A DNA stretch of 64,000 bases from Haloplanus litoreus (GTDB lineage Archaea > Halobacteriota > Halobacteria > Halobacteriales > Haloferacaceae), in the NCBI RefSeq assembly GCF_042677945.1, contig NZ_JBHUDN010000001.1; one strand, written 5' to 3'. The notes beneath the pieces are model-generated. The model made no database searches, had not been told where the DNA came from, and saw nothing but the letters and a program-made list of their open reading frames with translations. A program made the translations under genes and the position numbers. Each line of letters starts with the position of its first letter. Position 1 is the stretch's first letter. Shown in pieces: positions 44,149-51,842 of the stretch.

Positions 44149-44165
44149 CGCGGCCAGTCCGGACC

Positions 44166-44957
44166 ATGGAGTCCGACTGGACCCTCACGTCCCTCGACGG
44201 CCGTGACGACGTCGTCCTCGTGACAGTGCAACTCCGGAACCCGTCGCCGGTCGACCGGCGCGTCAGGATCGACAACCGACTCGACGGACCGGTCCTGCCG
44301 CCGCGGCGTGCCGGCGTTCCCGAACCCGGGTGGGACGACGAAGGGTTCGGTGGCGTCGTCCCGGCAGACGGTCGGTGCGCCCTCGGCTACGCCTGTCCGG
44401 CACCCGAAACGCGCCCGCCAGTCGCGGTGACCGACGAGGGGCGAGCGACCGAAGCGACGGCGACGGCGACGGACGACGCCGCCGTCCGCGGCCTCGGAGA
44501 GTCGCGCCCACCGGCCGATGCGCTACCGACCGCGCCGCCGTCGGCCGAGGCTGACGAGGCGACGGACGACGAAGTGGCGGCGGACGACGAAGTGGCGGCG
44601 GACGACGAAGTGGCGGCGGACGACGAAGTGGCGGCGGACGACGAAGTGGCGGCGGACGACGAAGTGGCGGCGGACGGCGACGTCGGCGGACCCGACGACG
44701 CGGCACCACCTCGGACTGTCGAGGCGTGGCTGACGGCGGTCGAACGGCGAGTGGAGCGTGGTGAACGGCTAACCGACGCGTCGGTCGAGACGGCGACGAC
44801 GGCACTCGACGGGGGCGGAGGCGACGTGGCCGAACTCGACGCTCGGGTGGCCGACGACGTGGCGGCGCTCCGCACCGTCGCGGATCGAGCGGCGACGCTC
44901 GCGGACCGGGCGGCGGCGGTCGATGTGCCGGTCGAGGCGCTCCGGAGGCTGGCGTGA
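44166..44957 (+). CDS. Haloarchaeal protein with acidic hexapeptide repeats
   Basis: Protein of 263 residues. The first 90 residues look like a beta-sandwich (SPVDRRVRIDNRLDGPVLPP, then VPADGRCALGYACPAP). A disordered acidic linker contains six perfect DDEVAA repeats (residues about 134-169), followed by a helical C-terminal domain from about 185. The last 4 bases overlap the start of the MinD-like gene, so the two are coupled. The repeat number is likely to vary between strains. Function unknown. Confidence 0.8.
   Translation: MESDWTLTSLDGRDDVVLVTVQLRNPSPVDRRVRIDNRLDGPVLPPRRAGVPEPGWDDEGFGGVVPADGRCALGYACPAPETRPPVAVTDEGRATEATATATDDAAVRGLGESRPPADALPTAPPSAEADEATDDEVAADDEVAADDEVAADDEVAADDEVAADDEVAADGDVGGPDDAAPPRTVEAWLTAVERRVERGERLTDASVETATTALDGGGGDVAELDARVADDVAALRTVADRAATLADRAAAVDVPVEALRRLA
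44565..44672 (+). repeat. Six perfect 18-bp tandem repeats
   Basis: Unit GACGACGAAGTGGCGGCG, six exact copies from 44565 to 44672, encoding (DDEVAA)6. Absence of even silent changes shows very recent expansion or ongoing homogenisation. Confidence 0.97.
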
Positions 44958-45622
44958 TCGTCGCCGTCGCCGGCGGGAAAGGCGGTGTCGGGAAGACGAC
45001 GGTCGCCTACAACCTCGGGGCCGAACTCGGCGCCGCCGTCGTCGACGCCGACCTCGGGATGGCCGACCTCCCCGAGGGCCGGGGACCGGACCTCCACGAC
45101 GTTCTGGCCGGGCGGGCGGAGCCATCCGAGGCCGTCCGGGGTGGCCCCGTCACGCTCCTTCCGTGTGGACGGTCGCTCGCCGGCGCCCGCGCCGCCGACG
45201 TCCGTGCACTCGGGGAGACGCTCCGCGCAGTGGAGCGAGCGGAGGGTGGCGTAGTAGTCGACTGTCCGGCCGGGCTCCGGGCCGACGTTGGCGTCCCACT
45301 CGCCGTCGCCGACGCCTGCGTCCTCGTGGCATCGCCCCGGCGGTTCGCCCTCGCGGACGTCGTCCGAACGCGGGAACTGGCACGGGAACTCGACGCTGGC
45401 CTAGTCGGCGTCGTGTTGAATCGGACCACCGGCGCCGACGACCCGCCGGAGGATGCACTACGGCGAGTCCTCGGGGCGCCGGTGTCGACGGTGCCGGCCG
45501 ACCCACGCGTCGGTCGATCGGTCGCGGAGGAACGGCCCGTGGTGTCGGCGGCGCCGGAATCGACTGCTTCCGGCGCGTTCCAGTCGCTCGGCGCTGCGGT
45601 TCGCTCCTGCGAGCGAGTCTGA
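44954..45622 (+). CDS. MinD/ParA-like ATPase
   Basis: Protein of 222 residues with deviant Walker A GGKGGVGKTTVAYNLG including both signature lysines, switch I DADLGMADLP, and Walker B VVVDCPAG. It should bind and hydrolyse ATP and dimerise, as do MinD/ParA proteins that place cell structures. Start is GTG (44954), overlapping the preceding stop. No ParB or MinC-like partner is recognised; preceding coiled-coil and repeat proteins are candidates. The C-terminus lacks an obvious membrane-targeting amphipathic helix. Confidence 0.88.
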   Translation: MIVAVAGGKGGVGKTTVAYNLGAELGAAVVDADLGMADLPEGRGPDLHDVLAGRAEPSEAVRGGPVTLLPCGRSLAGARAADVRALGETLRAVERAEGGVVVDCPAGLRADVGVPLAVADACVLVASPRRFALADVVRTRELARELDAGLVGVVLNRTTGADDPPEDALRRVLGAPVSTVPADPRVGRSVAEERPVVSAAPESTASGAFQSLGAAVRSCERV

Positions 45623-45632
45623 AAACGGCGCC

Positions 45633-46496
45633 TCACTCGGTCAACAGCCGATAGGTGTTGCGCACGGTGACGGGCGTAACGCCGGCGACGTCGGCCGCAT
45701 CCCGTTGAGTGATGGAGACGCCGGCCTCGCGGGCGGCCGTGTAGAGACAGGCTGCGGCGACGCCGCTCGGATTCCGCCCCGCCGCGTCGCCCGACTCGCG
45801 GAGCCGACGGGCGTGGGTCTCGGCGTTCCGGCGGACGGCCTCGTCCACGTCGAGTTCGCTGGCGTACCGGGGAATGTACTCGGCGGGATGGATCGGTCCG
45901 GTGGCGACATCGAGTTCGCGGTTCAGCGCGCGGTAGGCCGCCCGATGCTCGTCCTCGCGGGCTTTCGCGGCGTCGACCACCTCCTCGACGGTACGTGAAA
46001 CCGAACACACTCGGCAGGTTGCGTACACGGCGGCGGAGGCGAACCCCTCCAGCGACCGCCCGCGGAGTAGGTCGGCCTCCTGTGCCGTCCGGAACAGCGA
46101 GCAGGCTGATTCGCGGACGTGTTTCGGGAGCGACAGCGCCCCGACGAGCCGTCGGATCTCGGTGAACGCGTACACCTGATTGCGCTCGCGCTTCGTGGAA
46201 ATCTGCGCCCGCTGGTGCTGGGTCCGCATTCGTGACAGCCGCCGGCGCTTCCGACCCTTGATTCGGGTCGACCGACCGATATCGGTCGAGAGGCCGCGGT
46301 CGTGGCGCGACTGGGTGAGTGGCGCACCCGTCCGCTCGGGCGACGTGTCGTCGTCCGCGAACGAGCGCCACTCGGGGCCGTGATCGATCCGGTACTCGTC
46401 GACGACGAGTCCACACTGCCCGCAGATCGTCTCGGTACCCTCGGCGTTCAGTCGTCCGCTGCACTCCGGACACTCCATCTCGCGTGCCTGACTCAT
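45633..46496 (-). CDS. tfb: Transcription initiation factor TFB
   Basis: Protein of 287 residues, the archaeal TFIIB. Zinc ribbon CPECSGRL...CGQCGLVVDE (about 9-35), B-reader region GPEWRSFADDDTSPERTGAP, a basic stretch KGRKRRRLSRMRTQHQRA, and two cyclin repeats (about 95-285) with ALSLPKHVRESACSLFR and VTPVTVRNTYRLLTE at the end. Haloarchaea have several TFB paralogues; which one this is cannot be told. ATG is at 46494-46496, with a TATA box 28 bases upstream. Confidence 0.96.
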   Translation of the reverse strand: MSQAREMECPECSGRLNAEGTETICGQCGLVVDEYRIDHGPEWRSFADDDTSPERTGAPLTQSRHDRGLSTDIGRSTRIKGRKRRRLSRMRTQHQRAQISTKRERNQVYAFTEIRRLVGALSLPKHVRESACSLFRTAQEADLLRGRSLEGFASAAVYATCRVCSVSRTVEEVVDAAKAREDEHRAAYRALNRELDVATGPIHPAEYIPRYASELDVDEAVRRNAETHARRLRESGDAAGRNPSGVAAACLYTAAREAGVSITQRDAADVAGVTPVTVRNTYRLLTE

Positions 46497-46523
46497 CACA
46501 GTCGAAAGTTGGTCCCGATAGGG

Positions 46524-46531
46524 TATTTAAA
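46524..46531 (-). promoter_or_regulatory. TATA box of tfb
   Basis: TTTAAATA on the minus strand, 28-35 bases before the tfb ATG, the standard place for a leaderless haloarchaeal promoter. Confidence 0.7.
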
Positions 46532-46575
46532 CACGGGCGGAACCCCGGGTTCGGGGGCGAACTGCCGGCGAAAAG

Positions 46576-46594
46576 CGTACCGGTCACCGGTACG
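46576..46594. promoter_or_regulatory. 19-bp palindrome between tfb and divergent gene
   Basis: CGTACCGGT-C-ACCGGTACG is a perfect 9-bp inverted repeat around one base. It lies 45 bases upstream of the tfb TATA box and about 32 bases upstream of the TTTTACA element (46626-46632) for the rightward gene, so one dimeric regulator could serve both. Confidence 0.6.
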
Positions 46595-46657
46595 TTCGTG
46601 GCGCCGGTCCCAGTTCGGCGGTAGGTTTTACAACGAAAGGGACGCCACTGTCGTCCG

Positions 46658-47173
46658 ATGGGCCTGTCGGACATCGCTGCGGGCATCGAGGTACACGAAC
46701 GGCAGCGCGAGCGTGGGGTGCCGACGGTGGACGCGACTGGCGGCGACCTGATCGCTCGCCTCGGCGACCACGCCGAAGTGCTCCCGTGTACGCCCGAGGC
46801 GGCAGCGACGGTGCTGGAGGCGTACGCCGCCGGAACGAGCGTCGGCGACTGCGCCCGCGAGGCGGGAGTGGTGCCGATGACCGCCGCCAAACTCCTCCAC
46901 CGGTGTGGCGTCACGGGAGTCTCGCCGCTCGCCCCGACCGCTCGCCGCATCCTCCGGGACTGGTTGGACGGCAACCTCCCCCGGTCGGAGGCGGTCGAAC
47001 TCGTCGGCGCCGACGAGGCGGACTTCGCACTGGCGACGTACGTCGAGACGCACGACCCCGTTCCCGACCTGGCGGACGCCGTCGAGGGCGTTCTGGAACC
47101 CGAGTCGACGGCGACCGTCGACAAGCGCGACGCGCTGGCGGAGACGATGAGTTCCGTCGGCGACCTGCGCTAA
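46658..47173 (+). CDS. Haloarchaeal protein, HTH-like, divergent from tfb
   Basis: Acidic protein of 171 residues starting MGLSDIAAGIEVHERQRERG. A central AAGTSVGDCAREAGVVPMTA (about 57-76) looks like a helix-turn-helix, so it may bind DNA. The rest is helical and unassigned. I believe it is in the DUF7854-7858 group. A palindrome sits in its shared promoter region with tfb. Its stop abuts that of the convergent MinD-like gene. Confidence 0.78.
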   Translation: MGLSDIAAGIEVHERQRERGVPTVDATGGDLIARLGDHAEVLPCTPEAAATVLEAYAAGTSVGDCAREAGVVPMTAAKLLHRCGVTGVSPLAPTARRILRDWLDGNLPRSEAVELVGADEADFALATYVETHDPVPDLADAVEGVLEPESTATVDKRDALAETMSSVGDLR

Positions 47174-47923
47174 CTATCGCGAGACGAACTCGCCGACGGA
47201 GTCGATCAGGCGACGATCCCCGCCCGAAGACGGATCGACGCCGAAGACGGCGTCTGCGACGTCGGCGACGGCAGCCGCCACCGAGTGCTCGTCCAGACAC
47301 GTCGGCGCATCGGTCACGGCCGTCGCCGTCTCAGGGAGGGAGGCGTCGGCCACCGAGAGGTCGCCGCGGGTCGCCACGACGGCGTCGACGCGGCCGCCGA
47401 CGTCGTCGATCCGTCCCCGGGAACGCTGGACTGCGTCCCGCCCCCGAGTCGTCGCCGGGGCGACGAGGGCGGTGTGATCGGCCGCGTTCACCGCCGCGAC
47501 CGACTGGTTCGCGGCCACCGGCGGCGTGTCGACGACGACGTGATCGAACGACTCGGCCGCAGCGGCGATGCGGGATTCGAATCGCCGTGCTGCGTCGGGG
47601 GATTTCGCGCGAGCGAGGCGTTCGAACGGGGCGGCGGCGGGACAGCACGCCAGCCGACCGGCGTCGGCGTCGATCGGAACGTCGATCAGCCCCTCGGCGA
47701 GCGATGCGTCCCGTCGGTCGGTCACGAGAGCCGTCAGATCCGGATCGAGCCGTCCGGAGAGGTAGTCGGACAGTCCCTGCGTGGCGAAGGCGGCGTCGAG
47801 AACGGCGACGGATCGCCCGTCGGCCGCGAGGAGCGCCCCGAGTTCGACCGACAGTCGCGTGGTCCCTGCGCCGCCAGTCGCCCCGACCAGTGCCGCAACC
47901 GACCCGACAGTTCCGTCGCTCAT
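47174..47923 (-). CDS. MinD/ParA-like protein lacking the P-loop lysine
   Basis: Protein of 249 residues with the deviant-Walker fold: VAALVGATGGAGTTRLSVEL at the N-terminus, LDAAFATQGLSDYL, and the Walker B-like FDHVVVDTPP. In active members the first motif is KGGVGKT; here it is TGGAGTT, so both the signature Lys and the nucleotide-binding Lys are replaced by Thr. ATP hydrolysis is therefore unlikely; a regulatory partner of the intact MinD-like protein encoded 1.6 kb away is possible. Confidence 0.82.
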   Translation of the reverse strand: MSDGTVGSVAALVGATGGAGTTRLSVELGALLAADGRSVAVLDAAFATQGLSDYLSGRLDPDLTALVTDRRDASLAEGLIDVPIDADAGRLACCPAAAPFERLARAKSPDAARRFESRIAAAAESFDHVVVDTPPVAANQSVAAVNAADHTALVAPATTRGRDAVQRSRGRIDDVGGRVDAVVATRGDLSVADASLPETATAVTDAPTCLDEHSVAAAVADVADAVFGVDPSSGGDRRLIDSVGEFVSR

Positions 47924-47975
47924 ACTACGGCATGGCGGCGGCTTCCGCTTAAAACGTCGGGAGGTGACGGGCTGG

Positions 47976-48236
47976 TCACAGCCCGTCGGAACTCAGGAGA
48001 CCCGCGACGGCCGTCCTGACCGCCGGCGAGCGGTCGGCGAGGCGCGCGTGAAGCGCCCGCGCGCCGGTGACGACGAGGAGTGAGGCGACGGCGACCAGCG
48101 TCGCCGACAGCGGGTAGCTAACGGCCCAGATCACGGCGGGAACGCTGGCAGCCAACAGGACGCTGGCGACCAGCCCCCGGGGCGTGAGGGGGCGGGGACG
48201 ATACGTGTGGGCAGTCGATCGGGTGCGATCTGACAT
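47976..48236 (-). CDS. Small haloarchaeal membrane protein
   Basis: Protein of 86 residues with two predicted membrane helices (about 23-60: LVASVLLAASVPAVIWAVSY and LSATLVAVASLLVVTGARAL) and basic N-terminal arm TYRPRPLTPRG. No domain recognised. It is upstream of the degenerate MinD-like gene on the same strand, 52 bases away, and may be co-transcribed. Confidence 0.7.
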   Translation of the reverse strand: MSDRTRSTAHTYRPRPLTPRGLVASVLLAASVPAVIWAVSYPLSATLVAVASLLVVTGARALHARLADRSPAVRTAVAGLLSSDGL

Positions 48237-48400
48237 CGATGGCGGGGGGGTCGGGAGCGGTCGAGGGACCGTACGATCGGAGAGCCCCGCCGGAGGACTG
48301 GAACAGTCCGACTGGGCTCGCGCTCAGTCGTCGATACGGAGGGTCATTGCAGCCGAACTGACTGCGCGGGACATGTTAATAGTTTTTCAAGAGGTGGTAG

Positions 48401-48673
48401 CGTCCCACACGGCCGTCCGACGACGGCAAGCCCCTTGTCGCCGCCGACCGGGTCGCGGCCGCCCTCGACACCGTCGTCCGGACGAGCGACTGGGTGTCGG
48501 GGGAGGGGCTCGACCGGGCGGTCAGGGTCGTCCTCGGTGGTCTCGGCCGCTACTTTCTGGGCTCTGCGGGCGCGTTCGTCGTCGCGGGGGAGCGGGAGGT
48601 GATCGTCGCGTACGCGCTGGGGACGGTCGGTCTGTTCGGGGCGGTGCTGTTGTTCGCGGCGATCCGGGGGTAA
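48401..48673 (+). pseudogene. Membrane-protein reading frame without a start codon
   Basis: After TAG at 48398 the frame reads RPTRPSDDGKPLVAADRV and continues with natural haloarchaeal composition to a C-terminal double membrane helix (FLGSAGAFVVAGERE and VAYALGTVGLFGAVLLFAAI), ending in TAA at 48671-48673. No ATG or GTG precedes the coding-like part; the first GTG (48494) would leave 59 residues. An AT-rich promoter-like stretch and GAGGTGG lie just upstream (48372-48397). Either a one-base loss near 48409 broke a small gene starting at GTG 48394, or the short form is used. Confidence 0.45.
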
Positions 48674-48720
48674 CCGCCGGTGGCGAACCGATTATCCCCG
48701 TCGCGGCCGAAAGGTAGCCG

Positions 48721-49164
48721 ATGCTCGAACCCGGCGATCCGGCACCCGACGTCTCGGCGCCCAACCAACACGGCGAGTCGGTGACGCCCGACTTCACGGA
48801 GCCGACGGTCGTCTTCTTCTATCCCGAGGACTTCACGAGCGGCTGTACGGTCGAGGCCAACGAGTTCCAGGCGGCGCTCGCCGAGTTCCGCGAACTCGGG
48901 ATCACGGTCTACGGCGTCTCGATGGACGACGTCGACCGCCACGCCGACTTCGCGGACGAAGAGGGACTGCTGTTCGACCTCCTCGCCGATCCGGACGGCG
49001 AGGTCGCCGAGGCGTTCGGCGTCTCGACCGATCTTGGCTACGCGGACCGTCGGACCTTCCTCGTCGCCGACGGCGAGGTGCGCGCGACGTACGCCCCCGA
49101 TCCGGCCGGCCACGCCGACGAGGTTCTGGGGGATGCCCGCAGCGAGTTCGCCGTCGGCGGGTGA
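48721..49164 (+). CDS. bcp: Peroxiredoxin, Bcp/PrxQ type
   Basis: Protein of 147 residues that reduces peroxides. FFYPEDFTSGCTVEANEFQA contains the peroxidatic Cys; the resolving Cys usually five residues later is Ala, so it works as a 1-Cys enzyme or uses an external thiol. PDPAGHADEVL is the usual C-terminal region. It is the intact counterpart of the Cys-less homologue at 15533-16045. A small GTG-started frame overlaps its stop. Confidence 0.94.
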   Translation: MLEPGDPAPDVSAPNQHGESVTPDFTEPTVVFFYPEDFTSGCTVEANEFQAALAEFRELGITVYGVSMDDVDRHADFADEEGLLFDLLADPDGEVAEAFGVSTDLGYADRRTFLVADGEVRATYAPDPAGHADEVLGDARSEFAVGG

Positions 49165-49241
49165 ACGACCCGGGATTCGGCGAGGGGAGCGAACCGTCCT
49201 CGACCCTCCGCACGACCGGCTTCACCATCGTCGAGGAGTGA
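49161..49241 (+). CDS. Possible 26-residue translationally coupled peptide
   Basis: GTG at 49161 overlaps the bcp stop (GTGA) and opens a 26-codon frame with natural composition (NDPGFGEGSEPSS, then TLRTTGFTIVEE) ending TGA. The ending looks coding-like, so this may be a micro-protein or the remnant of a longer gene. No homologue known to me. Confidence 0.3.
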   Translation: MNDPGFGEGSEPSSTLRTTGFTIVEE

Positions 49242-49340
49242 CTCTCCGCGGACCGGTCGGATGGACAGTCTCGCGTCGACCCGGCGGGGCGCGCCATTCG
49301 GCGTCCCGAGACGGCCACGGGCTGATCGGCGCCGGTCGCC

Positions 49341-49850
49341 TCACTCCTCGGAGCGCAACCGCTCGACGATGGCGTCGGTGCGATCCCGGGAACCGAGGTC
49401 GGTGACGGTGTCGTCGACGGCGACGTCCCCGCCGTCGACCACGTCGGCACAGATGCCGCCCCGGCCGTCGCCGAGGGCGCGGGCGACACCCTCCTTGTCG
49501 GCGAGTTCCTCGACGTGCGCGCAGGGCGGTCGGGGACGGGTGCCGACGAGCGTCGCGTCGCCGACCCGAAACCGGTGGTCGAGCAAGCCGTGGACGTCGA
49601 CGCCCTCGACGACGACGTTGCGCCGATGCTGGCCGTCCGACAGATCGAGACCCGTCTCGCGCTCGATGGCGGCGATGGCCGCGGCGTCGACGAGCGTGAC
49701 CTGACAGGTGTCGTAAGGGGCGTAGTACCCCTCGCCCGTGCAGTAGCGGTCCCCGCGCAGGCCGCGGTCGGTCAGAGCCTCGACGTGATCGACCGACTGC
49801 ATGGGTTCCGACCCGGCAGGGGCGACAAAGAGGTCCGTGACCCGAACCAT
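49341..49850 (-). CDS. MOSC domain protein
   Basis: Protein of 169 residues with a MOSC (molybdenum cofactor sulfurase C-terminal) barrel: LTDRGLRGDRYCTGEGYY, RRNVVVEGVDVHGLLDHRF, then RPPCAHVEELADKEG with the conserved Cys expected to carry sulfur or ligate the molybdenum cofactor. Stand-alone MOSC proteins act in reductive detoxification of N-hydroxylated or similar compounds. ATG complementary to 49848-49850. Confidence 0.92.
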   Translation of the reverse strand: MVRVTDLFVAPAGSEPMQSVDHVEALTDRGLRGDRYCTGEGYYAPYDTCQVTLVDAAAIAAIERETGLDLSDGQHRRNVVVEGVDVHGLLDHRFRVGDATLVGTRPRPPCAHVEELADKEGVARALGDGRGGICADVVDGGDVAVDDTVTDLGSRDRTDAIVERLRSEE

Positions 49851-49978
49851 ACGCCCTCTGGTCGGTCGCCGGACATAACCGTTCGGTCACTCCCCTCAGA
49901 CGGACTGTCGTAAGTCCGTACCGGTGATTCGTCGAGACGGGCCGGCGGATCACCGGGAGCCAGGTACGACAAGCCGTA

Positions 49979-50110
49979 TCAGAGCGTCCGATCGACGAGC
50001 GTGACGACGGGAACGAGGACGACCGGAGACGCGGCGGCCGCCACCGCCCAATCGCGGCGGATGGCGACGACGCCGACCGGATACTGGAGCGACGACGACT
50101 GTGCCGACAT
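49979..50110 (-). CDS. Possible 43-residue hydrophobic peptide
   Basis: Starting at the ATG 50108-50110 the frame reads MSAQSSSLQYPVGVVAIRRD followed by WAVAAAASPVVLVPVVTLV, a likely membrane segment, and ends TGA at 49979. Composition and codon third positions suit coding. It is too short for safe assignment and I know no relative. Confidence 0.35.
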   Translation of the reverse strand: MSAQSSSLQYPVGVVAIRRDWAVAAAASPVVLVPVVTLVDRTL

Positions 50111-50416
50111 GGCCGCCGTACGGCTGCGGTCGGCTTTGGCCCGACGGTGACCGGAAGATCACGGGGCGGATCGGTGGCCGGTCTCCGCTATAGAAATATC
50201 GGAGTTATGGTACATTGGCGCGAATCGTGCTCGACAATTACGAACGAACGTGAAAAATCTGATACACCGGATGTCGGCACCACAGTCGGTACTGAACGTA
50301 TATCTCCGGAGATAGCGGATCGTTCACGAATGTCACTGATGGGAATCGTCCGGATCGATCACAACATATCATATAGAATAACAGTTATGCACCTGTAGGC
50401 AGAGTAACTAGTCGAG
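50111..50416. other. AT-richer intergenic region
   Basis: No gene seen. From about 50180 to 50410 the DNA is clearly AT-richer than its surroundings. ATATCATATAGAATAAC near 50366-50382 may be the promoter of the following small HTH gene. Confidence 0.5.
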
Positions 50417-50662
50417 ATGAGCGCCACCCACCTCGACACCCCCGACGCCGACCGAACCACCATCGACGTGCCGGACGAACTGAGTTCTGCGGAGTCGAAA
50501 CTCGTCTACGTGTTCCTCGCGGCCACCGACGGTGCGACGGTAGAGGAACTCCACGAGGCCCTCGGCCTGCGAAAGATCACCCTGTTCCCGGTACTGAGCA
50601 CGCTGTCCGGGTACGACGTCGTCGCTCGTGAGGGTGCTCGGTACGTCCCTTCGGCGGCCTGA
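50417..50662 (+). CDS. Small winged-helix protein
   Basis: Protein of 81 residues: an acidic N-terminus then a winged-helix fold (about 24-78) with SAESKLVYVFLAATDGATVE and LHEALGLRKITLFPVLSTLS as helices 1-3 and VVAREGARYVP as the wing, as in TrmB/MarR-like haloarchaeal regulators. No ligand domain, so it may be a stand-alone DNA-binding protein. Part of the accessory cluster of HTH genes here. Confidence 0.75.
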   Translation: MSATHLDTPDADRTTIDVPDELSSAESKLVYVFLAATDGATVEELHEALGLRKITLFPVLSTLSGYDVVAREGARYVPSAA

Positions 50663-51281
50663 GTGTGCGGCCGCGAACGGAACGGGAAGCGGCGACCGGC
50701 GCCGGTGATGGCCTCGCTGGTGACTCGACGTGGTGTGGCTGCGACAGAACCTGACCGATCGGACTGTTGTCCGTGGTGGACGGCATCTACAGCGGCCCTC
50801 GTAAGTCGTTGCACCCCCAGATCGCACGTAGTCCGGCGATCGGGCGTGCAAACAGTTCCGTATCCGTGGCATGTCGTGAAAACAGGGTGGACGCCCCACC
50901 GGGAGCAGGTGAGTGCGTCGGCCATGAACGATAGCGGGTAGCATTCCCAGTCGTATCACCCTGGAGACTGACCGTCTCGTGTGGCGTTGACGACGCGGTG
51001 GATCGGACCGGTTACGGATCACACAGAGTTGTTCGTATCTTCGATCACCTCGCGCATATTACGACACGAGTTTGCAGTATAAATGCGTTTGCTTGCACAA
51101 CCTTACAGACATTTACCTGTATAATGGATGAACAGCACTTAGTGCTTGGTGGTGGCACGAAACCGGCGTCGTACCCGTCCGTGCCGGGTTCGAGCGCGGC
51201 GTCTAGGGGAGTAATAGCTGCTTCCAAGTGGTTCGCCGTGACGGTCCGTCGACCGACGGTACTGGCTTGCGACGGACCGTC
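50663..51281. other. Gene-poor intergenic region
   Basis: No convincing gene in these 619 bases; open frames on both strands lack haloarchaeal composition. It has a perfect 12-base palindrome ACCGGCGCCGGT (50695-50706) and an AT-rich patch (51040-51130) with a TATA-like AGTATAAATG at 51076-51085, which could drive a small RNA. Possibly degraded accessory DNA. Confidence 0.5.
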
Positions 51282-51701
51282 TCAGGCGGAGCCGACGGCC
51301 GCGGCCAGGTCTTCGAGTTCGTCGTCGCCCACGTCGGGGCGCTCCTCGATCAGAGCGTGGATGGGGCGGCCGCCGTCGCCCTCGAACCGCGGGACGACGT
51401 GAACGTGGACGTGCGGAACCTCCTGACCGGCGAGTTCGCCGTTGTTGACGGCGATGGTCGTCGCCTCGGCGTCGACCGCCGCTTCGATCCGGTCGGTCAG
51501 CTCGTGGACCGCGGCGAAGAGGTCAGCTGCGAGGTCCGCGGGCAGGTCGTTGACCCGTTCGTGGTGGTGTTTGGGAATGACCAGCGTGTGCCCGCGGGCG
51601 AGGGGGTTGGCGTCGAGGAACGCCACGACGGTGTCGTCCTCGTATACGGTGTAGCTGGGAATCTCTCCGTCGACGATGGAACAGAAGATGCAGTCGCTCA
51701 T
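51282..51701 (-). CDS. HIT family hydrolase
   Basis: Protein of 139 residues, histidine-triad nucleotide hydrolase or transferase. Starts MSDCIFCSIVDGEIPSY, has FLDANPLARGHTLVIPKHHH and the triad VPHVHVHVVPRF with its nucleophilic His. The CxxC near the N-terminus with His may bind zinc. Substrates of the family are nucleoside phosphoramidates or dinucleoside polyphosphates. ATG at 51699-51701; longer frame upstream is not coding-like. Confidence 0.94.
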   Translation of the reverse strand: MSDCIFCSIVDGEIPSYTVYEDDTVVAFLDANPLARGHTLVIPKHHHERVNDLPADLAADLFAAVHELTDRIEAAVDAEATTIAVNNGELAGQEVPHVHVHVVPRFEGDGGRPIHALIEERPDVGDDELEDLAAAVGSA

Positions 51702-51842
51702 ACACGTTCGATGGGCGGCGGCGCTCAAAAGCGTCCCGGCGACGGCGCTCCTCGCTGGGAGCGATCCATCGAAGCGTCGGACGTCGGCCGTCTCCGAGGT
51801 CGTGCTCACCGGCGTCGAACGGGGCCCGAAGCAGAGGAGCCG

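Noticed and set aside
51170..51215. tRNA-like T arm (GGGTTCGAGC) in the gene-poor region
   Set aside because: No matching acceptor, D or anticodon arms around it.
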